Positions 58,282 to 64,000 of a stretch of DNA of 64,000 nt are shown here, piece by piece; the first letter of the stretch is position 1; each line of letters begins with the position of its first letter. The DNA is taken from positions 1 to 64,000 of the forward strand of contig NZ_CAKKNC010000020.1 in assembly GCF_918741285.1 (NCBI RefSeq). The letters are read 5' to 3'. This DNA is from Sphingobium sp. CECT 9361. GTDB taxonomy: Bacteria; Pseudomonadota; Alphaproteobacteria; Sphingomonadales; Sphingomonadaceae. The notes below the pieces were generated by a model. The model ran no database searches. It was not told the origin of the DNA and worked only from the letters and a program-made list of their open reading frames with translations. The position numbers were made by a program, and so were the translations under genes.

Positions 58282-59700
58282 TCATACCCTGAGACGGGGT
58301 GTTGCGATGGACTGGCGCACCTCGTTAGAAACACTGTGTGTTCGGTGCCGGATGTTTTGACCCCAAAGCAGCCCTGCCAGCAGCGCGAACAACATTGTTA
58401 CTGCTGGCACGTCAAGCGCAATGTCGATTGACCCGCACAGGAGGATAAACAAACACGCAGCGATAGCACTGATCTGGACCGGGTTTTTGGCCATCCCGCG
58501 ATATCCGGCAAAAATAGGTACGGTAATTAGCAGGGCTGTTATCGCTAGAGCGGTTATGAACATCCATCCATGCTCCAGCAACAAGCTTAGAACGAAGTTA
58601 TGCGGAGAATTAACGTACCACAGGAGACGAGCGTCACTCGGTGTGCGCATAGCCAGATTGTTGATTTCTACGAACGAGGCCGGTCCATATCCCAATAAAG
58701 GCGCGTCACGTGCCACTTCGGCATAACGGGACCAGATAGCCACGCGCTCCAATAGGTCGCCACCAAGAAAGGACACGCGATCAAAAGTGGCACTGCCTAC
58801 CGCAAGCAGGATCGTCGCCAGCATGAGGGTTACGCCACCGCCGACGAGAATCCCCTGTGGATTCATGATTAGACGCCGCGTTACGCTATCGCGGACCAGC
58901 ATCGTTGCAATAGTAATGACGGTAAGCAGGAGCGCAGTACGGGATCCGGTTATGGCGCAGGCCCCAATGGCAAGCACTGTTACGGCAATCATAAGAAGCG
59001 GCACTATTGTCCTTATACCCGATCGAACCGGATAGCGCAGACTGTCCTGAAGCGTTCCGGTTGCGAGAATTGCAGTGACGCCAAACAGGCATGCGCTTGC
59101 GTTGGCATTAAGAAGGGTGCCGGTGAATCTGAACAGATTAATGCCCTTCGAAAGCCCCCACACGTGGATCGGGTCGAACTGGCGCAGGACCAACCCCAAT
59201 ATGATATCGACAACACCAGCGAGTACGAGGCCGAGCAGACAGTTGCGAAGTCCGCTGCGCCTGTATCCGACCCAGCTTCCAGCAAGCATGAATGCCGTTG
59301 CCGCAAAAAGGCGGATCATGCCAAAACTGTAGAGGTCAGGGGCCAGGAAATCCCACGGAGCGTTGTACCACCGTGGTAGAGCCGCGATGACGTTCAGTAG
59401 TGCCAGGCCCGCCAAACCCGGCCACGCCAGCTTCCAAAACCGACCTGCAGGTTCTAAAACAAGCAAGGTAATGATCGCTGCGCCCAAGCTTAGGGCTGCG
59501 CCAATCATGGCCAGCATTCCGCTATTTCCGCCCAATGCAATATAATAATAGAGCATTATGCAGGCGAGTATCCATGCCAAGACCCTCGGCCGTGCATCGC
59601 GGCTATACATGGCGACTTGCTTCAAGGCACTGATCCCCTCACCTGAGATAAGGTGCAAGAAGCCACGCTTTTCATGCTCCGTTCCCCAACTTATGTTCAC
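58282..59700 (-). CDS. O-antigen ligase/polymerase family membrane protein (third of three)
   Basis: 472 residues with about 12 hydrophobic segments. Signature near residues 335-395: ERVAIWSRYAEVARDAPLLGYGPASF, then YVNSPHNFVLSLLLEHGW with the SPHN loop. Arginines RTAL and TGSR near residue 255 fit the periplasmic substrate loop. The start is taken at GTG 59700, but its ribosome site is poor and an internal ATG near residue 31 is possible. It lies next to the second export operon (opposite strand), so it is the best candidate polymerase for that set. Confidence 0.83.
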   Translation of the reverse strand: MNISWGTEHEKRGFLHLISGEGISALKQVAMYSRDARPRVLAWILACIMLYYYIALGGNSGMLAMIGAALSLGAAIITLLVLEPAGRFWKLAWPGLAGLALLNVIAALPRWYNAPWDFLAPDLYSFGMIRLFAATAFMLAGSWVGYRRSGLRNCLLGLVLAGVVDIILGLVLRQFDPIHVWGLSKGINLFRFTGTLLNANASACLFGVTAILATGTLQDSLRYPVRSGIRTIVPLLMIAVTVLAIGACAITGSRTALLLTVITIATMLVRDSVTRRLIMNPQGILVGGGVTLMLATILLAVGSATFDRVSFLGGDLLERVAIWSRYAEVARDAPLLGYGPASFVEINNLAMRTPSDARLLWYVNSPHNFVLSLLLEHGWMFITALAITALLITVPIFAGYRGMAKNPVQISAIAACLFILLCGSIDIALDVPAVTMLFALLAGLLWGQNIRHRTHSVSNEVRQSIATPRLRV

Positions 59701-59741
59701 GTTAAACCCGCAAGTCGCCTATGACTAGCGGTAAACATAAT

Positions 59742-60368
59742 TCAAGATACGGATGTATCTGTTGTCATATTCTCTACTGTAAGCCAGGACTTTGGATTGT
59801 CCGTCGACTGCTGGCGCAGCCATACATAATCGGTACGATACCAGTGGACCACCTGCGGATAGAGGTTATCTAGAATATAGTCTCCGTCCTCCAATCGGGC
59901 CACAAGAACCACATGCAATCCATTGCGGGGACGATAAGTTACCGCGAGAAACAGCGATTTTGGATCAAAGCCCGATGCAACCAGCCGCGCGCGTTTCTCC
60001 ATTGCGATGTCCTCGCAGTCTCCTGTCGCTCTGGCACGCGGCGCGGGCTTAGCCCAATGTTCGCCCGTACCGTAGCTTTGCCAATCGGAGCGCTGAACTA
60101 TGTCTCGATTGACATGGCGATTGATGTTTCGAAGCTGCTCGAGACCATTATTTCGGTTCTTCGACGAAGATACCGTTCCGGTAGCATGATCTGGACGGCA
60201 CAGTGTTTGATCGCGCGCGCACATTGCGACAAAACCTGAAGGTGCGTCCGCCAAAAGGCCACCTGGGAGGAACGGTGCGGGTGAGGAAGAGGCAGTCGCC
60301 GGATGGACCGCTGCGATAGCCGCAAATGATATAAAGAAACGTATCCAGCACGCCCATGTCTTCAGCAT
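59742..60368 (-). CDS. LapG-like transglutaminase-type cysteine protease (BTLCP family)
   Basis: 208 residues with a signal-like N-terminus (WIRFFISFAAIAAVHPATA). The family core is clear: NINRHVNRDIVQRSDWQSYGTGEHWAKP, the nucleophile C118 in ATGDCEDIAMEKRARL, H152 in NGLHVVLVA and D167 in YILDNLY. The best known member, LapG, is a periplasmic protease that cuts RTX adhesins of the LapA type when released by LapD. No LapD-like gene is in the window. Whether it cuts any of the local RTX proteins is unknown. ATG 60368 with GGGATGGA just ahead is chosen over 60419. Confidence 0.85.
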   Translation of the reverse strand: MLKTWACWIRFFISFAAIAAVHPATASSSPAPFLPGGLLADAPSGFVAMCARDQTLCRPDHATGTVSSSKNRNNGLEQLRNINRHVNRDIVQRSDWQSYGTGEHWAKPAPRARATGDCEDIAMEKRARLVASGFDPKSLFLAVTYRPRNGLHVVLVARLEDGDYILDNLYPQVVHWYRTDYVWLRQQSTDNPKSWLTVENMTTDTSVS

Positions 60369-60479
60369 ATTCCATCCCACCTTCAGCCACGCATTTTGCA
60401 ACACAGGAGCTGTAAACACCCCTAAGCGGCATATTTACCGGACTGTTAACCATATTTTGCGCCATAGTGCATGTCTCTT

Positions 60480-60835
60480 TTGTGGCGCGAGGCGTGGGTG
60501 GGCAGTCAAAGCAACCGCGCTTTCGACGACAGCATTCCAGGCAGGTCCCCCTCTGGCGCCCATCCTGAAACTGGCCGCTGACGATCATGCTATCGCTTAT
60601 GTGCTGCCAGTCCCGGTCAGCCCGAGATCGACCAGCGCGATGAGCAGCACGCCAAAACGCCGGAAGCGAATATAGACCGACCTCCACTTCCCATATCGCC
60701 CATGCGTCTCGCGCCAGGGGCGGCGCACATGCACCATATGCAGCAGGCCGTGCAGGAACAGCCGATTGCCGGAGGATGGACGGGCTTTAGGGCGCGTTCT
60801 GAGGGCAGCAACAGCCGGACGACCGACCATTCCGC
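60480..60835 (-). pseudogene. Decayed IS5-family transposase fragment
   Basis: Minus-strand sequence at about 60640-60770 reads LFLHGLLHMVHVRRPWRETHGRYGKWRSVYIRFRR, close to the N-terminal helix of IS5-type transposases (PWRDxPxRYGxWxSVxxRFRRW). In another frame, DWQHISDSMIVSG and RQRGTCLECCRRKRGCF at 60500-60600 recall the DST and GRSRGGF blocks of the same family. Frames shift and residues are decayed. No terminal inverted repeats were found. Confidence 0.65.
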
Positions 60836-60919
60836 GCCCAATACACTCCCTCTTGCCTCCAGAAGGCCGTCTTTGATCGAAAATCGGCCCAGTAGGGAAT
60901 CGGGCTATGGCAACGCCAT

Positions 60920-61084
60920 CTAGGCTTTAGGCCCGCTGTCCTGAGCCGCCTTCGACGCACTTCTGGTTGCGCTGATGATTACGCCGAGCACGATGCCAAT
61001 GGAGACGCCAATTGCAGGATGATCGAATGCTGCGCCGAGCGATGCGCCCATAGCCACTCCCAGACCGACATATTTACCTGACAT
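60920..61084 (-). CDS. Glycine-zipper mini membrane protein
   Basis: 54 residues. Two glycine/alanine-rich hydrophobic stretches (YVGLGVAMGASLGAAF and IGVSIGIVLGVIIS) form a glycine-zipper membrane protein, followed by a charged tail. The frame is open to 61300, but the ATG at 61084 has a near-perfect AAGGAG ribosome site seven bases ahead. Too small to predict a role. It sits between the IS remnant and the sugar-transferase gene. Confidence 0.7.
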   Translation of the reverse strand: MSGKYVGLGVAMGASLGAAFDHPAIGVSIGIVLGVIISATRSASKAAQDSGPKA

Positions 61085-61656
61085 TGCCCATCTCCTTCCC
61101 ACGCCCGTCAGTATAGATAGGTTCACTCCCAGTTCAAAAGAATACGGTTTGCTTGTCTGATCCGTGCCATTCACATTTGGCAGCCAGGATGCACCGGCAT
61201 ACACACTGGAGCCACTGCAACGAGCGGCGCGCGCGCTTGTTTGCCGAACTTTGTCGAAACGCCCTGGCTTGATGCCGAACCGCCCCATGGGAGCACCCAT
61301 TTAATCGCCTTTAGATTGAAACAGCGGGGTACCAGCGCCGTCTTTTCGGAAGACGAGGAACCGTGCGCGTTTGATGCGTCGCCTTTGACGGGAGTGCGGA
61401 CACGCAAAACAGCTTGGGAAACGCGTCACTTCAAAACGCGAACTATCGCTTCTGTTCATGAAAAGCCGCTCAAGCCTTTCATGCTCTACAGCGTCTCACT
61501 TCGTCATATGTCACCTGTTCTATGGAGAGCTAAGTTACTGGATATCGTACAAATAAACTGTTAAACTTACAGTGCCACGGTATACGCGCATGCGGCTGGC
61601 CTGTCTTTCAAAGCGCTATGGAACATCTAGCAGAACTATAGAAGAGCAGGCCGACA
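61085..61656. other. Intergenic stretch upstream of the initiating sugar transferase
   Basis: About 570 bases, divergent between the mini-protein and the sugar transferase. A frame at 61241-61564 is open on the plus strand but has no recognisable content. Promoters for both flanking genes are expected here. Confidence 0.45.
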
Positions 61657-63039
61657 ATGAGCAGTCTTCATCAGACGGATAGAACAGCTGAGGCCAGGCC
61701 CGTTCCGCCTCCCGAGAAGCGAACCCACCGGCTATGCCTATACTTTGAACTGCTCTTGACGGACTGCATCGTCATTTTTATCGGTTTTTATGTGGCCGGT
61801 GCGGTACTTGGAGACAGCGTGCACCTGTCTTCGACCAAACTTTCAGCAATGATCATACCGCCCTATCTGGGCTACGCGGCGCATAATGGCGTATACGGCA
61901 ATTCGATACTTTCTATGCCTCGCGAGAATGCGGCCAAGTCATGCCGAGCTCTGCTATACTCTGTGGCTGCACTGGTCCTGTTTTTATTTTTGATAAAGGA
62001 GAGCGCAAAAGTTACGCTAACCCAATTGGTGGTAGGTACTGTGCTTTCCGGAATGTTGATCGTGGCTACGCGGGTGTCGTTTAGGCACTATGCTAATCGA
62101 CGTCTAAGGGGGTCTCCGGCAAACACGCTCTTGATCATCGATGACGTCGCAATTGTGTGTGCCGATACGTCCTATTGTGTAGCAACGGGACCTATCGGGT
62201 TTGAGCCGGACCTGGGAAATCCAGAAATGTTGCGCAAACTCGGCCTGCTCGTCCAAGGCTTCGAGCGCGTAGTGGTTTCCTGCTCCGTCGAACGACGAAC
62301 ACGTTGGACCATGCTGCTGCGGGGAGCCAATATCAACGGCGAAATAATCGCATCGGAATTTGCTGCCTCAGGCGTACTGGGCGTTAGTGTGTTTTGCGGA
62401 CATAACACCCACCAGGTGTCCCGCGGCCCGCTGTGCACTGTAAACCGTGCCAAGAAGCGAATCCTCGATCTAAGTCTTACGGTTCCGATCCTCATCCTGC
62501 TGGCGCCGCTGCTCATCATCGTGGCGCTTGCTATCAAGGTCGAAAGTACAGGGCCTGTGCTGTTCCAGCAAAACAGGATGGGACGGGGAAATCGCGTTTT
62601 CAAGATCATGAAATTTCGCAGCATGCGCACCGATATGTCCGACAGTAGCGGCGAGCGGTCTGCGTCTCGTGACGATGACCGGGTTACGCGGGTAGGAAGA
62701 CTCATCCGCGCAACAAGTATCGATGAACTTCCCCAGCTCATCAATGTGCTTTTGGGCGACATGAGTTTGGTAGGACCACGACCACATGCCTTGGGCTCGC
62801 GCGCGGGTAACCAGCTGTTCTGGGAAATCGATGAAAAATACTGGATCCGCCATTGTTTAAAGCCTGGCATAACTGGCTTGGCCCAGGTTCGCGGATATCG
62901 AGGGGCGACCGACGTCCCAGATGACCTCATCAATCGGCTGGGGGCTGACCTTGAATATATCGACTCCTGGACGCTAAGCCGGGAAATTGTCATTCTTCTG
63001 CGCACGTTAAAAGTGATCGTGCATCGCAACGCGTTTTAA
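61657..63039 (+). CDS. Polyprenyl-phosphate sugar-1-phosphate transferase (WcaJ/GelB-like)
   Basis: 460 residues. Four hydrophobic segments in the first 150 residues, a linker domain, then the catalytic bacterial sugar transferase domain from about 270: KRILDLSLTVPILILLAPLLIIVALAIKVESTGPVLFQQNRMGRGNRVFKIMKFRSM, RATSIDELPQLINVLLGDMSLVGPRPHA, KPGITGLAQVRGYRG. It starts repeat-unit synthesis by moving a sugar-1-phosphate (glucose in WcaJ/GelB-type enzymes) to undecaprenyl phosphate. It is the only such initiator in the window, so it may serve both export sets. Family length is normal. Confidence 0.93.
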   Translation: MSSLHQTDRTAEARPVPPPEKRTHRLCLYFELLLTDCIVIFIGFYVAGAVLGDSVHLSSTKLSAMIIPPYLGYAAHNGVYGNSILSMPRENAAKSCRALLYSVAALVLFLFLIKESAKVTLTQLVVGTVLSGMLIVATRVSFRHYANRRLRGSPANTLLIIDDVAIVCADTSYCVATGPIGFEPDLGNPEMLRKLGLLVQGFERVVVSCSVERRTRWTMLLRGANINGEIIASEFAASGVLGVSVFCGHNTHQVSRGPLCTVNRAKKRILDLSLTVPILILLAPLLIIVALAIKVESTGPVLFQQNRMGRGNRVFKIMKFRSMRTDMSDSSGERSASRDDDRVTRVGRLIRATSIDELPQLINVLLGDMSLVGPRPHALGSRAGNQLFWEIDEKYWIRHCLKPGITGLAQVRGYRGATDVPDDLINRLGADLEYIDSWTLSREIVILLRTLKVIVHRNAF

Positions 63040-63236
63040 ACAGGGTTTTTGGGACCTGATAATCCCCGATAGGCCTGATGCGCACGATCAAACGCGCATG
63101 AGCAATAAGCAGCTTCAAAACTATTTCTACAAACAAAAACAAGCCTCTGCTATCAAATCTTCCTTCTTGATCAATCCTGAAAAACCTATGTAAGGCCGAT
63201 GCCAGAAGTTTGACCCGATGCTCAAGGTAGCCCCCC

Positions 63237-63761
63237 ATGAAGAATGCACAATTGCTGACCACTCTTACTTCCTCGATCGCTACCGCATTTGTAGCCAACA
63301 ATTCTGTGCCAGCAGCCGAAGTGGGAACTATAATCAGGCTTATTTATGAGGGTTTAAGTAATGCTGCACTGCCGCAAATAGCGCCAGCCCCGACATACAT
63401 TGGGGCAACAACCGTCCGCAAATCGCTTGCCAACCCCGACAAGCTAATATCGATGATTGACGGCAAGGCCTATTCCAGCCTGAAGCGTCACTTGTCGTCG
63501 CAGGGCATAACTCCAGAAATCTACCGTTCGCGTTACGATCTTCCACACGACTATCCCATGGTCGCCCCAGGCTACTCGCTCAAACGCCGCGCCCTTTCCA
63601 TTCAAGGGGGCCTTGGCCGCACATCAATGCCTATTGAATCGCACAGTGACGGTACGCCTGCGCACAATACAGATGCTAAATTAAAGAAGCGAAAGCCTTT
63701 GACTATCGCGGCCCCGAAGGGTTCGCAAACAAAAGACCTGGCGCCGCATCGTTCACGTTAA
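63237..63761 (+). CDS. MucR/Ros-family transcriptional regulator lacking usual zinc ligands
   Basis: 174 residues. The MucR core is at about 58-128: VRKSLANPDKLISMIDGKAYSSLKRHLSSQGITPEIYRSRYDLPHDYPMVAPGYSLKRRALSIQGGLGR. The two cysteines and the second histidine of the Ros zinc finger are replaced (SMID for CxxC-type, SSQ for HxH), leaving only the histidine in LKRHL. Zinc-free MucR relatives are known. The C-terminal 45 residues are basic and low-complexity. MucR proteins bind A/T-rich DNA and control EPS genes in rhizobia, and the position beside the initiating transferase fits that role. A weak AAGG site precedes the ATG. Confidence 0.87.
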   Translation: MKNAQLLTTLTSSIATAFVANNSVPAAEVGTIIRLIYEGLSNAALPQIAPAPTYIGATTVRKSLANPDKLISMIDGKAYSSLKRHLSSQGITPEIYRSRYDLPHDYPMVAPGYSLKRRALSIQGGLGRTSMPIESHSDGTPAHNTDAKLKKRKPLTIAAPKGSQTKDLAPHRSR

Positions 63762-64000
63762 CCGGAGAGCCTTTTTCTATTGACAGAGTACACGTTCCAA
63801 TGCGTGCGTTGGCAACAATCTCGGGGCGCTATCACCGTACCTTAGTTCACTAGCATATGCCCCTGTCACGCCTCAGGCATATAATAAGGAAATGCGTTTC
63901 TATAACGCTTCTTACGGATTGGTATAAATAGGAAATAGAATACCTTGGTTGTTTTCCTGGCATCTTTTTCGACTGTCTTCCAACCAATCAATTTCATGAC
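63762..64000. other. Window end, no gene seen
   Basis: About 240 bases after the regulator gene, with A/T-rich patches. No gene start is recognisable before the window ends. Confidence 0.5.

Noticed and set aside
61241..61564. Open frame of 107 codons upstream of the sugar transferase
   Set aside because: No ribosome site, no domain and unusual residue composition.

Overview
The window looks like part of the chromosome, or a large replicon, of an alphaproteobacterium, most likely a sphingomonad (Sphingomonadales). The evidence is indirect: GC-rich coding sequence, a MucR/Ros-type regulator, sphingan-like exopolysaccharide (EPS) export genes and large RTX proteins of the type exported by type I secretion. 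No rRNA, tRNA, CRISPR array or intact insertion sequence was seen. Species-level placement is not possible from the sequence alone.

The whole window is one surface-polysaccharide locus. Region 1 (1-8.3 kb) makes GDP-L-fucose (end of gmd, then fcl), adds a WcaI-type glycosyltransferase, and faces a convergent minus-strand operon of Wza-type exporter, Wzc-type co-polymerase/kinase, an unrecognised TPR-like membrane protein and an O-antigen-ligase/polymerase. Region 2 (8.6-20 kb) mixes a small secreted protein, a membrane protein, a beta-helix RTX protein, a receiver-domain protein beside a decayed receiver gene, an RTX-only protein, a membrane-anchored beta-helix-like protein, a second ligase/polymerase, a hexapeptide acyltransferase and a GT2 glycosyltransferase.

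Region 3 (20.3-45.9 kb) is the most striking part. It is a minus-strand array of six giant RTX genes, three carrying a GH16 glycanase domain and three carrying a right-handed beta-helix domain, largely alternating as GH16/helix pairs. Two adjacent genes share a 2490-bp near-identical 3' segment, and each copy of that segment holds two copies of an 810-bp RTX module. All RTX proteins in the window, including two plus-strand ones, share the same type of C-terminal end, which suggests a common type I secretion signal; no transporter genes are present here.

Region 4 (46.7-51.6 kb) holds envelope proteins (CAP domain, L,D-transpeptidase, a small secreted protein), a GT4 glycosyltransferase and an AlgD-like GDP-mannose 6-dehydrogenase. 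Region 5 (52.4-63.8 kb) is a second export operon (Wza, small secreted protein, outer-membrane barrel, Wzc, membrane protein), followed by a third ligase/polymerase, a LapG-like cysteine protease, a decayed IS5-type transposase fragment, a glycine-zipper mini-protein, the initiating polyprenyl-phosphate sugar transferase and a MucR-family regulator.

Taken together, the locus encodes synthesis, polymerisation and export of one or two fucose- and possibly mannuronate-containing polysaccharides, plus an unusually large set of secreted enzymes likely to cut or modify them outside the cell. Substrates of the RTX enzymes are inferred, not shown.
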